From Actinomycetota bacterium (GTDB lineage: Bacteria; Actinomycetota; Acidimicrobiia; Acidimicrobiales; Iamiaceae), in contig JACPNX010000006.1 of assembly GCA_016185275.1 (NCBI GenBank), positions 44,751 to 108,750 on the forward strand: a stretch of DNA of 64,000 nucleotides, in the 5' to 3' direction. The notes beneath the pieces are model-generated. The model had not been told where the DNA came from. It did no database searches and worked only from the letters and a program-made list of their open reading frames with translations. Made by a program: the position numbers and the translations under genes. This document shows, piece by piece, positions 43,130 through 51,889 of the stretch; the stretch's first letter is position 1; the number at the start of each line of letters is the position of its first letter.

Positions 43130-43561
43130 ATGGATCCCCTCTACAGCGCCATGGCGACCGCCGAGGGCGGCCGGAACGGCCGCGTCTCCACCTCGGACGG
43201 CAGCGTCGACGTCCAGCTCACGATGCCCAAGGGTCTCGGTGGCCCCGAGACGCCGGGGACGACCAACCCGGAGCAGCTCTTCGCCTCGGGCTACGCGGCG
43301 TGCTTCCACGGCGCGCTGCTGGCGATGGCGCGCAACGAAAAGGTCGACGTGAGCGGATCTTCGGTGACCGCGGTGGTCGGCATCGGCAAGACCGACGACG
43401 GTGGGCTCGGCCTGGCCGTCGAGCTCGAGGTGAACGTGCCCGGCGTCGACCAGGAGACGGCTCAGCGCCTGGCCGAGAAGGCGCACGGGTTCTGCCCGTA
43501 CTCCAAGGCCACCCGGGGCAACATCGACGTCGCCCTCGACGTCACGACGCTCGCCGGCTAG
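43130..43561 (+). CDS. ohr: Organic hydroperoxide resistance protein (Ohr/OsmC family)
   Basis: Thiol-dependent peroxidase that reduces fatty-acid hydroperoxides. The 143-aa protein has the Ohr N-terminus (LYSAMATAEGGRNGRVSTSDG), the peroxidatic Cys in GYAACFHGAL and the resolving Cys in AHGFCPYSKATRGN. These, and the length, separate Ohr from longer OsmC proteins. There is no OhrR gene beside it. It is divergent from the nitroreductase gene and ends at a strong hairpin. Confidence 0.93.
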   Translation: MDPLYSAMATAEGGRNGRVSTSDGSVDVQLTMPKGLGGPETPGTTNPEQLFASGYAACFHGALLAMARNEKVDVSGSSVTAVVGIGKTDDGGLGLAVELEVNVPGVDQETAQRLAEKAHGFCPYSKATRGNIDVALDVTTLAG

Positions 43562-43605
43562 CTGGCGGCTGGCCGGGGGCTCGCGGTCGCCGCCGTCTTC
43601 CGACG

Positions 43606-43630
43606 GATCCGGCCAACGCTTGGCCGGATC
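43606..43630. terminator. Perfect 11-bp hairpin between ohr and the acyltransferase gene
   Basis: GATCCGGCCAA / TTGGCCGGATC with a CGC loop, 45 nt after the ohr stop and about 150 nt beyond the leftward operon's end. It is suited to end transcription from both sides. The 220-nt convergent gap holds no gene that I can support. Confidence 0.7.
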
Positions 43631-43781
43631 TGTCGCAAATCGGGTGGGTGAACGGCTGTGGCCCGGGGAGGCCCGGGCCCCACCACCAAGGCGACCGGCG
43701 ACACGGCGATCGGCCCGCGCCTCACGACCCCGAGCGACACGCGCATCGACACCGCCGACGACACGGCCGATCGAGAGGCCA

Positions 43782-44765
43782 TCAATCCGGCCAGCGGCGA
43801 CGCTCCGGTGCGGTGCCTGTGGTCCGGTTGCGGCGGTCGCCGAGCGCCCAGGCCCGGCGCCAGGCTGACGCGTCGGGCCCCGAGAGGCTCGGGCTCTCGC
43901 CGGCATGGGCGCGCCGGCGCGCGCTCCACCAGTCGTTGGCGACCTCGTCGGCCAGTGCGGCGACCTCGCGCTCGAGGCGCGCCGCGAAGCGCCGGCTGTC
44001 CTCCCCGCCCGTCGGGTGGAGCGGGTGGCCGAACGTGACGCGCGTGCGCCCGGGCGTGATCCGGTTGGAGCCCTTGGGCAGGATCCGGCCGGTGCCCTCG
44101 ATGTGCACCGGCACGACCGGCACGTGGCAGCGGATCGACAGGTACGCGGCGCCGCCGCGGAACGCCTGCCCCCAGCCGTCGGGCGACCGGCCGCCCTCGG
44201 GGAAGATCACCATGCTCCAGCCGTCGTCGATCAGCGTGGCGGCCTGGTCCGCGGAACGGCGCGTCACCTTCGAGCGCTCGATCGGGATGGCCCCGAGGGT
44301 CAGGGCCGACAGCACCGCCTTGGCCCGCTTGTCGAAGAAGTAGTCGGCCGCGGCTCCCGTGAACACCTTGTGCCGGAACGGTTCCGGTAGCGACGACAGG
44401 AGCAGTCCCGCGTCGACGTGGCTGTGGTGGTTGGCGGCGAAGATGGCCGGCGCGCGCAGCCCCGCGATGCGGTCGTAGCCGCGGCGGTCGGGATCGGCGA
44501 GGACGCGCACGGTCGGGCGCAGCACCGTCTCGAGCAGCAGGGCCCGACCGACCCGCGCCGGGAACGTCCGGGCCCAGTCGGTCTCGTAGCGGGCGCCGAG
44601 CGTCGACTCCTCGACGACCGGTTCCACCGACGCGGGTACCGAGGGCGCCCGCAGCGGGAACTCCAGCCGTCGCACCGACCGGCGGGCCTTGGCCACGCCC
44701 ACACGGGCCAGCGGACCGACGCGCTGGAGCGCCTCGAGCGGGGAGCGGCGGTCGTCGCCGCTCAC
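43782..44765 (-). CDS. PlsC-type 1-acyl-sn-glycerol-3-phosphate acyltransferase
   Basis: A 327-aa glycerolipid acyltransferase with the catalytic FAANHHSHVDAGLLL (HX4D), GAIPIERS, FPEGGRSPDGWGQAFRGG and VPVVPVHIEGTG. It is preceded by about 80 residues not typical of short PlsC proteins and followed by a basic tail. The start is the GTG at 44765, overlapping the upstream stop by 4 nt (GTGA). It is the last gene of the reductase, dehydrogenase, LarA-like, PlsC operon, which points to synthesis or remodelling of an unusual lipid. Confidence 0.9.
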   Translation of the reverse strand: MSGDDRRSPLEALQRVGPLARVGVAKARRSVRRLEFPLRAPSVPASVEPVVEESTLGARYETDWARTFPARVGRALLLETVLRPTVRVLADPDRRGYDRIAGLRAPAIFAANHHSHVDAGLLLSSLPEPFRHKVFTGAAADYFFDKRAKAVLSALTLGAIPIERSKVTRRSADQAATLIDDGWSMVIFPEGGRSPDGWGQAFRGGAAYLSIRCHVPVVPVHIEGTGRILPKGSNRITPGRTRVTFGHPLHPTGGEDSRRFAARLEREVAALADEVANDWWSARRRAHAGESPSLSGPDASAWRRAWALGDRRNRTTGTAPERRRWPD

Positions 44766-46354
44766 GACACGTCGGCCATGACCAGCGGCGGGTTGTGCAG
44801 GTGCGTGATCGTCGGCTCCCGACCGACCGAGTCCGACGCCATCTCCAGAGCGTCGGCCATCGTGGTGGCCGGCCGGAACCCGAGCCGGCGCACCGACCGT
44901 GGCTCGCCGCCGACGATGATCACCTGGCTGAGGTGCTGGAGCGCGTGCGCGCCCCAATACCACATGTAGAAGGGGTGGACGCCGTGGTATGCGTAGCTGG
45001 TCCGGTAGAGGTGCTTGTACCACTCGTCTTCGGCGAATGACTTCTCGTAACGCTGCTCGATCTCGACGGGATCCGTCGTCTCGGCGAGGACCTGTTCGAA
45101 GAAGTCGATGTAGCTCGGATGGTGGACGGGGTGGAAGTCCCAAGGAGTGGGGTGCGTCATGACCAGGACGCCGCCTTCACGCACGAGTGGCCGGCCCCGG
45201 TACATGTTGAAGAAGTAGCCGAGCCCCAGGCACATGACGAGGATCGGGTTCATGATCGAGTTCACGTTGTAGGGACAGATGTAGGGCAGCCCGAGCGTGA
45301 GGATGTCGGTCTGGCCCGACACGGGCACGAGCTGCTGGCGGTGGACGTTGGCGATCGTGCGCTCGTGGACCGCGTCGACTGCGCCCGCCTGCACCGACGT
45401 GACCCCGTAGGGAGCCTCCCAGGACTGGAAGATCCGCCGGCGCGTCGCCATGCTCATGCGCTTGAGCCCGGCCTGCATGCCGACGAAGGTGGCCCGGTCG
45501 CGGGTGCTCCACTCCCACTCCCGCTTCTGCAGCATCGACATCGGGCCACGGTCACCGAAGGTGTCGTTGTTCAGCGTCGTCTCGATCTGGAAGATGCGCG
45601 GTCCGCTGGCTTTGAGTACCTCGCCCATGCGCCAGTTCGAGTGGTGCAGCTCGGACGCGTGGCGGTCCATGAACGAGCGGCTGTGGCGCATCGCATGGAC
45701 GTTGTGGTGGTGGCGCAACGACTCGTAGGACGCCAGGCCGGTGGCCGTCGACTTCCAGCCGCCGTCCATGGCCACGATGTTGATGTTGACGTACACGACG
45801 AGATCCGACTCGGCGGCCCGGCGGTTGATGATGACCGGCTCACCCTGGTCGGTGGTGCCCACGTGGGCCATGCCGTCGGGGTCCTCGGCGTCGTGGTTGT
45901 AGAGCGCGCCCTGGGGTGCGAAGGCGTCGTAGACGCGGTCCCCGACGGCGTGGCGCAGCTCGTCCTCGGTCATGCGCCGGTGCAGCGCGAGCGCGGCGAT
46001 GAGGTGCACGTCGTCCACGCCGGCGGCCGCGGCCAGGTCGAGCACGGCCTCGATGATCCGCTGGCGGATGTCCGGGCGGCGCATCTGCGGCAGCGGGAGC
46101 GAGATGTCGTCGAAGCAGATCGTGAGCTTCATGCCTGGGCGGAGCAGGGCCGGGAGCGGCTCGCTGTCGAGTGGCGAGAGGAGCGCGTCGCGGATGGAGG
46201 CCTCGACGTCGCGCAGGGCGGCGAGGGGCTCGCCGGGGTAGACGACGCGGCTGCGCTCGGCAGGCAGCTTCTCCAGGCGGAAGCCCTCCCCGGAGTGGAA
46301 CAGGATCGGGGGCGTCGAGCGGTCGACGTCCAGGACGAAGCCGGGGCGGGGCAT
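44762..46354 (-). CDS. LarA-like protein (DUF2088, lactate-racemase domain family)
   Basis: A 530-aa protein similar to the LarA/DUF2088 family, whose founding member is the nickel-pincer lactate racemase. Visible: LKLTICFDDISLPLP-type N-terminal domain (KLTICFDDISLPLPQMRRPDIRQ region), HLIAALALHRRMTEDELRHAVGD, VYVNINIVAMDGGWKSTATGLASYESL, and a long C-terminal domain (WDFHPVHHPSYIDFFEQVL). It is longer than LarA (about 420 aa). No larB, larC or larE maturation gene is in the window. The start at 46354 overlaps the dehydrogenase stop by one nt (TGATG). Its place in a lipid-type operon suggests a racemase or epimerase acting on a hydroxyacyl compound, but that is a guess. Confidence 0.82.
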   Translation of the reverse strand: MPRPGFVLDVDRSTPPILFHSGEGFRLEKLPAERSRVVYPGEPLAALRDVEASIRDALLSPLDSEPLPALLRPGMKLTICFDDISLPLPQMRRPDIRQRIIEAVLDLAAAAGVDDVHLIAALALHRRMTEDELRHAVGDRVYDAFAPQGALYNHDAEDPDGMAHVGTTDQGEPVIINRRAAESDLVVYVNINIVAMDGGWKSTATGLASYESLRHHHNVHAMRHSRSFMDRHASELHHSNWRMGEVLKASGPRIFQIETTLNNDTFGDRGPMSMLQKREWEWSTRDRATFVGMQAGLKRMSMATRRRIFQSWEAPYGVTSVQAGAVDAVHERTIANVHRQQLVPVSGQTDILTLGLPYICPYNVNSIMNPILVMCLGLGYFFNMYRGRPLVREGGVLVMTHPTPWDFHPVHHPSYIDFFEQVLAETTDPVEIEQRYEKSFAEDEWYKHLYRTSYAYHGVHPFYMWYWGAHALQHLSQVIIVGGEPRSVRRLGFRPATTMADALEMASDSVGREPTITHLHNPPLVMADVS

Positions 46355-47508
46355 CAGCGGTGCCTCTCTGTGCGGAGGTCGAAGGCGATCCGGACGGCGC
46401 CACGCCGGCCGGCCTCGGCGGCGTGGGCGACGGCGTCGCGGTAGCGGTCGAGGGGGTACGTGGCGCTCACCAGGCGGCCGAGGTCGGCGCCGGCGACCAG
46501 ATCGAGGGCGGCGTCGAAGTCGGATCGGTCGTACGCGTAGCAGCCGCGCAGCGCCGTCTCCCGGTGCCACACGGGCGTGAGGTCGAGGGCCACGTGGCCG
46601 GGCATGCCGACGAGCACCACCTCGGCGCCGGGTGCGGCGACAGCCAGCGACTGGGTGATCGAGTCGGCGCTGCCGACGCAGTCGGCGACGACGGGGAAGC
46701 CTCCCGTCGGGCGGCCTCCCACGAGCCACGAGCCCGTCACGGAGCGCGTCACCCGCTCCAGTGCGCCTGGCTCCACGACCCGGTCTGCGCCGAGCTCGGT
46801 GACCCGGCGCCGCTGGTCGGGGTGCTTGGCGGTGGCGACGATGGTGGCGCCGCTGCCGAGGTACCGCAGCGCGGCGACGAGCAGCAGGCCGAGCGCGCCG
46901 GAGCCGACCACGGCGACGGCGACGGGATCGCGCTCGAGCACGACGCGGGCGGCGTGGACCGCGCAGGCGGTCGGCTCCACGACGACCGCGGCCTCGTCAC
47001 CGAGGCCCTCGGGCACGGGGACGAGCTGGCTGTCGTGGGCGATCAAGCGGGTGCCCCAGCCGCCGCCAGTGGTCTCGCAGAAGCCGGTCTGCAGCCCGGG
47101 TTCGAGGTGGCCGAAGGCGATGCGCTCGCAGCGGTTGATGCGGCCTTCGCGGCACTGCGGGCACATCGGCTCGACGCCGCGCGCTTCGCACGACAGCACG
47201 GGGATCAGCACGGCCCGCGTGCCGTCGTCGAGCTCGCCCACCACCTCGTGCCCCGGCGTGAACGGGAACGACACGATCGGCTCGAAGTAGCGGCTGGAGT
47301 GACCGTCGAGCGTGGCCAGGTCGGATCCGCAGATGCCGGCGAGTCGGGGGCGCAGGACATGCCAGCCGGGGCCGGGCGGCTCCGGCTCGGCGACGTCGTC
47401 GGCCAGGCGCAACGGGCCGACGCCTGCACCGGACCCGGGCCGCACCCGGCCCGCGGCAGCGGCCGCCGCGTAGCGAACCGGCTTGCGCTCGAACAGGAGC
47501 GCCTTCAC
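46354..47508 (-). CDS. Zinc-dependent alcohol dehydrogenase (MDR family)
   Basis: A 384-aa threonine-dehydrogenase/sorbitol-type MDR enzyme. Catalytic zinc site AGICGSDLATLDG and PGHEVVGEL; structural zinc cysteines MCPQCREGRINRCERI; an additional GWGTRLIAHDSQLVPVPEGL; Rossmann motif VVGSGALGLLLVAAL. The GTG start has a GGGGAGG site. In its operon it follows a putative fatty acyl-CoA reductase, so it could convert the aldehyde product to alcohol or the reverse. Its reading frame is unbroken, while the upstream gene's frame runs on through its first 512 nt, which is addressed separately. Confidence 0.92.
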   Translation of the reverse strand: MKALLFERKPVRYAAAAAAGRVRPGSGAGVGPLRLADDVAEPEPPGPGWHVLRPRLAGICGSDLATLDGHSSRYFEPIVSFPFTPGHEVVGELDDGTRAVLIPVLSCEARGVEPMCPQCREGRINRCERIAFGHLEPGLQTGFCETTGGGWGTRLIAHDSQLVPVPEGLGDEAAVVVEPTACAVHAARVVLERDPVAVAVVGSGALGLLLVAALRYLGSGATIVATAKHPDQRRRVTELGADRVVEPGALERVTRSVTGSWLVGGRPTGGFPVVADCVGSADSITQSLAVAAPGAEVVLVGMPGHVALDLTPVWHRETALRGCYAYDRSDFDAALDLVAGADLGRLVSATYPLDRYRDAVAHAAEAGRRGAVRIAFDLRTERHR

Positions 47509-49933
47509 GGGCGGGCCTCCCCGGCGGGGCCGCGGCGGGCGTTGCGCGTGGACGTCGAGCCCGCAGCGGCGCCAGGAACGGCAGAGGCCCCGGCCACTCC
47601 CGCCTCGGGCCGCGGCGCGCCGCGATCGGCAGGGCCGGCGGCCGGAAGCCGGGCGCCTTGTCGAAGCTCTCGACGAGCCACCCCCGCTTTCGGGCCAGCG
47701 ACGCGAGGCGCGCCTCGGGGTTCACGGCCACCGGGAACCCGACGACCTCGAGCATGGCGAGGTCGCTCGTGGAGTCCGCGTAGGCCACGGCTTCGCGCAG
47801 GTCGATGCCGTAGCGCCCGGCCAGGTCGAACAGGGCCGAAGCGCGGCTCTCGCCGGTCGGGGGCACGTCGGTCATCTGCCCGGTGAAGCGGCCCGAAGCA
47901 TCGGTCGACATGCGTGCGCACACGATGTCGTCGAACAGCGGCCGCAGGGGTGCGACCACGAAGTCGAGAGCACCGGTGATGAGGACCGTGCGGTGGCCGA
48001 GGGCTCGGTGCTCGCGCACCCGCCGGATGGCGGCCGGGAACGCCCGGGTGAGCAGCAGGTCGCTCATCAGCTCGACGGAGTCCTCGACGAGCTGGTCGGC
48101 CGGAGCGTCTTCGTAGCGCCGGTAGAAGTGCCGGAGGAAGTCGCTGCGGTCGCGCCGGTCCAGCCGCAGCAGGGAGGGTGCCTCCGCGAGCAGACGGGCC
48201 GCGACCCGCACCTTGTCCGGGCGGCGGAGGCGGCGGGTGGCGAGCCACGCGTACGAGGTCACCACGTTCGAGGCGATGAGCGTGTTCTCGAGGTCGAAGG
48301 CGGCGAGCTGCCGATCGGGCGACAGGACCTGGCGTCGGAGGCGCTGCTCGCGGCTGTCGCCCGACGGTCGCCCGGGTTCGGTGCGCACCCGCGCGTGCTG
48401 CACCACCGACGGCAGGTGGATGGACCGCACGTAGCGGTCCCAGTCGATGACCCGTGGGTCGCAGCCGAAGTCGGTCCGCTCGGTGTCGGGCATCGCGGCG
48501 TCGAGCGCGAGGAGGTGGTCGACGCCGTAGATGGCCTCGCACTCGGTGTAGGCCCCGTAGAGCGTGACGTAGGCCAGCGCCCGCTCGGCCTGCTCGCGCT
48601 TCTCCTCGACCGTGGTGGCGACGTCGGCCTGCCGGCCCCGCAGCGGCAGCGACCGCAGCACCTTCTCGGCCTTGGCCAGCAACCTCTCGGACCGCTCGAG
48701 CTGCCCCTGCACCCGGCCGCGCCCGGGGAACCGCCACTCGGGCACGTTGATGGGTTGGCCGTCGCTGTCGTACAGCGGGTGCTCGGAGAACCAGCCCGAC
48801 ACGAGGTCCACGAGACGCCCGTACGCCAGCGGGTTCGCCGACCCCGACGCCACCTGGGTGACGTCCGGCGTGCCGTCGGGGTGGAGCGGGCCGCGCGCCG
48901 CGACCGCGCAGATCGCGCCGACGACCAGGTCGACCGGGATCACGTCGACGATGCCCTCGGGCACCCCGGGGAACTCGCTCAGCAGCCCCCGGGCGTACGA
49001 GATGATCACCGGCTCGGCCATGCGGAACCCGCGGATCCAGCCGGGCACCGGCTGCGACCACGCCGACTCGATGATGGCCGGCCGCACGATCGACACGGGC
49101 ACGTCGCCCCGGCTCTCACCCAGCGCCCGCTCGCCGAGGGCCTTCGTCATCGCGTAGGCGTCGGGCCACCCGAGTGACGCCGCCCGGCTGCGGCCCGCTT
49201 CGACGAGGCGGTCCTTCACCCAGGCCTCGCGCCGGTTCTCGGTCTTGGTGGCGAGCAGCGGCCCGCCCGCCGCGCCCAGCTCCGCGCGCGCCTCGGCCAT
49301 GAAGCGCGCCAACAGCGGCGGCGTGCGGCTCTCGGCCTCGAGGTCGGCGCGCACCCGCCGGGCCGCCTCGACCTCCCGCCGCCAGTCCACCTCGACCCAG
49401 AACGGGCTCTCGTGCACGCTGATCTCGGGCGCCGCGCCGCGGCGGTTGCCGGCGACGTAGCAGGTGGAGACGGCGACGAGATGGGGGGTGACGCCGAGGT
49501 CGCCGAGCGTGCGCGCGATGCGTGTGGGGCCCATCAGGTTGACCTCGACCGCGAGGTCGAGGGGTGAGTCGAACGAGACCGTGGCCGCCGAGTGGATGAC
49601 GACGTCGCACGAGGCGAGGGCGGCGCGGCCGGCCTCGTCGAGCCCGAGGCCGTCGGTGCTGACGTCGCCGGCGACGACCCGCACGCGGCGATCGACGAGC
49701 TCGTCGAAGGCGGCGACGCCACCGAGTTCCTCGCGCAGGCGCTCGAAGCAGTCGTTGCGGAAGATCTCCCGGCGGGCGCGCTGCGCGACCGAACGCATCC
49801 GTCCCGGCCGCACCAGCAGCACGATCTCGCAGCCGGGCACCGACCGCAGCAGCCGCTCGACCAGCGCCGTGCCGAGGAACCCGGTGGAGCCCGTGACGAA
49901 GATCCGCTTGCCGGCGAGCGCCTCGGGGATCAC
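47505..49933 (-). CDS. Fatty acyl-CoA reductase (NAD-binding 4 SDR) fused to HAD-IB domain; 3' end apparently frameshifted
   Basis: Two-domain protein. Residues about 1-430 are an extended SDR of the acyl-CoA or thioester reductase type (GKRIFVTGSTGFLGTALVERLL, HSAATVSFDSPLDLAVEVN, catalytic YAMTK, IVRPAIIESAW). After a linker with CDPRVIDWDRYVRSIHLP comes a HAD-IB domain (AAFDLENTLIASN, VLITGALDFVV, AYADSTSDLAMLEVVG); motif I has Glu where the second Asp is usual. GTG at 49933 has an AGGGTG site; a GTG at 49942 is possible. The frame has no stop until 46997, deep inside the dehydrogenase gene, whereas another frame gives a TGA at 47507-47505 overlapping the next GTG. I infer a one- or two-base frameshift near 47510-47640, so the span is not divisible by three. 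Confidence 0.8.
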
Positions 49934-49953
49934 GACCGGCACCCTAGCGCGGC

Positions 49954-49971
49954 CTCTACCATCTGGTAGAG
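49954..49971. promoter_or_regulatory. Palindromic TetR operator between divergent genes
   Basis: CTCTACCATCTGGTAGAG: perfect 8-bp arms (CTCTACCA / TGGTAGAG) around a TC centre. It abuts the TetR ATG at 49972 and lies 20 nt from the reductase start. TACCAT at 49957-49962 inside it could serve as a -10 for a nearly leaderless TetR transcript. Its size and place fit an autoregulating TetR repressor that also controls the leftward operon. Confidence 0.75.
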
Positions 49972-50688
49972 ATGCCTGATCGAGCCGCCGCCCCACTACC
50001 CCCGGCACCCCCTGACGCGGCGCCGACCTCGACACGGGATCGGGTCCTCGAGGCGGCACTGCGCTCCTTCAGCGCCCGCGGGTACGAAGCCACCTCGCTC
50101 GACGCCCTGGCGGCACGCCTCGGTGTTCGCAAGCAGACGATCCTCTACTACTTCCCCTCGAAGGATGCGCTGCTCGGAGCCGTCATCGACCATGCCGTGG
50201 CCGAGCTGGCCGCGGCGCTGTCCGGTTCGGGCATCGGGGTCCCGCGACGGCCGCGGCGGGGTCCGGCACGCGAACGCGACGCTGCCACGAACCCGGAGGC
50301 CGCGACCGATCGCGATCGCAACGCGGCGCCCGATCGCGAAGCCGCGACCGAGCGCGACCGGGTCGTGGTCGCCGCGGTGGACGCCGTGCTGCGCCTGGGT
50401 TCCCGGCACCCCGAGCTGCTCGAGCTCCTCCGGGAGGTGGTGCGGCTCGGTCCACCGGCCTCGGCGCGGCTGGCGGCGTCGCTCGGCCCGGTGCTGGGCG
50501 CCGCGTCGGGCGTCGTGCCGGAGCGGATCGTGCTGGGGGCGGCGGCCATGGTCGTCGGCATGGGCAGCGAGGTCGAGGTCCTGCGCGCGCTCGGCGTGGA
50601 GCCCGACCTCGGCGGGCTGCGTGAGCGCCGTCGCCGGCTGCTGGCCTACGTGAGGGCAGGGCTCGACCGCCGCGACGTCCGCTCCTGA
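49972..50688 (+). CDS. TetR-family transcriptional regulator
   Basis: A 238-aa TetR repressor. DNA-binding domain: TRDRVLEAALRSFSARGYEATSLDALAARLGVRKQTILYYFPSKDALLGAVIDHA (helix-turn-helix about residues 40-62). A charged low-complexity insertion rich in Arg, Asp, Ala and Thr occupies residues about 90-125, between the DNA-binding and ligand-binding parts. The C-terminal domain is helical. It is divergent from the acyl-CoA reductase operon with a palindrome in the 38-nt gap, so it very likely controls that operon and itself. The ligand could be an acyl-CoA, by analogy with many lipid-gene TetR proteins. Confidence 0.92.
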   Translation: MPDRAAAPLPPAPPDAAPTSTRDRVLEAALRSFSARGYEATSLDALAARLGVRKQTILYYFPSKDALLGAVIDHAVAELAAALSGSGIGVPRRPRRGPARERDAATNPEAATDRDRNAAPDREAATERDRVVVAAVDAVLRLGSRHPELLELLREVVRLGPPASARLAASLGPVLGAASGVVPERIVLGAAAMVVGMGSEVEVLRALGVEPDLGGLRERRRRLLAYVRAGLDRRDVRS

Positions 50689-50728
50689 TCCGCCCGCTGG
50701 GTCGGGCGCGCGCGACCGCGGCCCCAGC

Positions 50729-51820
50729 TCAGCGCTTGCGGCCGAAGCCGGCGCGGTGGCGGTAGCGCTCCACGCCGAGCCGCACGAGCTCGTCGACCAG
50801 CTCGCCGTAGGGCACACCGGTCGCTTCCCACAGGGCCGGGACCATGGAGATCGGCGTGAAGCCCGGGATCGTGTTCACCTCGTTGAGCAGGAAGCCGCGC
50901 CCGCCCTCCTCGTAGAGGAAGTCGACGCGGGCGAAGCCGTCGCAGCGCAGGGCCGTGAACGCCCGCACCGCCAGGGCGCGCACCTCGGCCGTCGCGCCCT
51001 CGTCGAGGGGGGCCGGGACGAGCAGATCGGCGGCGCCGGCGAGGTACTTGTCGTCGTAGTCGTAGAACTCGTGGCTCGGGCGGACCTCGCCGGGGACCGA
51101 GGCGCGCGGCTCGGCGTTGCCCAGCACCGCCACCTCGATCTCGCGCGCTCTCACCGCCTCCTCCACCACCACGAACTCGTCGTAGGCGCAGGCGAGGCGC
51201 AGCGCCTCGTCGAGCGCGTCCGGATCGTGGGCCTTGGTGATGCCCACCGACGATCCGAGGTTGGCGGGCTTGACGAAGACGGGCAGCCCCAGCTCGGAGA
51301 CCACTCGGTCACGGAACCGCCCGTCGACCTCGACGTCGCGCGCGGCCAGCCAGCGCGCCTGGGGCAGGCCGGCGCGCGCCGCGACCTCCTTGGCCACGGC
51401 CTTGTCCATGCACAGCGCGGACCCGAGCACGCCCGAGCCGACGTAGGGCACGCCGGCCAGCTCGAGCATGCCCTGGAGCGTGCCGTCCTCACCGAGCGGT
51501 CCGTGCACGAGCGGAAAGACGACCACCTGCTCGCCCGGCGCCGTCGGGCTGACCGTGGGCAACGGCTCCAGCGGGGGACCGGAGGGGTCGAGCGACTTGG
51601 GAAGCGCCAGCGGCCCGCTCTCGGCCGCGGCCAGCGCCGCCGCGGCCGACTCGGACAGGACCCAGCGGCCGTCCGTGGTGATGCCCACGGGGAGCGCTTC
51701 GTAGCGGGTCCGGTCGATGGCCTCGACCACGTGGCGGGCCGACTCGCAGGACACGTCGTGCTCGGCGGAGACCCCGCCGAAGATCACCACGAGGCGGGTG
51801 CGGGGCGACCGGTCGGGCAC
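50729..51820 (-). CDS. ddl: D-alanine--D-alanine ligase
   Basis: Makes the D-Ala-D-Ala dipeptide for peptidoglycan. The 363-aa ATP-grasp enzyme has RLVVIFGGVSAEHDVSCESA, VFPLVHGPLGEDGTLQGMLELAGVPYVGSGVLGSALCMDK, FVKPANLGSSVGITKA, EIEVAVLGN, DYDDKY, and FARVDFLYE..LLNEVNTIPGFTPISM. The GTG at 51820 is the natural start. It is divergent from murF, which uses its product, across 69 nt; shared regulation is likely. Confidence 0.96.
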   Translation of the reverse strand: MPDRSPRTRLVVIFGGVSAEHDVSCESARHVVEAIDRTRYEALPVGITTDGRWVLSESAAAALAAAESGPLALPKSLDPSGPPLEPLPTVSPTAPGEQVVVFPLVHGPLGEDGTLQGMLELAGVPYVGSGVLGSALCMDKAVAKEVAARAGLPQARWLAARDVEVDGRFRDRVVSELGLPVFVKPANLGSSVGITKAHDPDALDEALRLACAYDEFVVVEEAVRAREIEVAVLGNAEPRASVPGEVRPSHEFYDYDDKYLAGAADLLVPAPLDEGATAEVRALAVRAFTALRCDGFARVDFLYEEGGRGFLLNEVNTIPGFTPISMVPALWEATGVPYGELVDELVRLGVERYRHRAGFGRKR

Positions 51821-51889
51821 GGGGCCGAGGGTACCGCCGGAGCCGCGGTCGCCGGGGGAGCCCGGCCGGCCCGGTAGCGTCCGGCGCCG

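Noticed and set aside
43658..44038. A 126-codon plus-strand frame after ohr
   Set aside because: Begins after a perfect hairpin, has no ribosome site and is mostly antisense to the PlsC gene.
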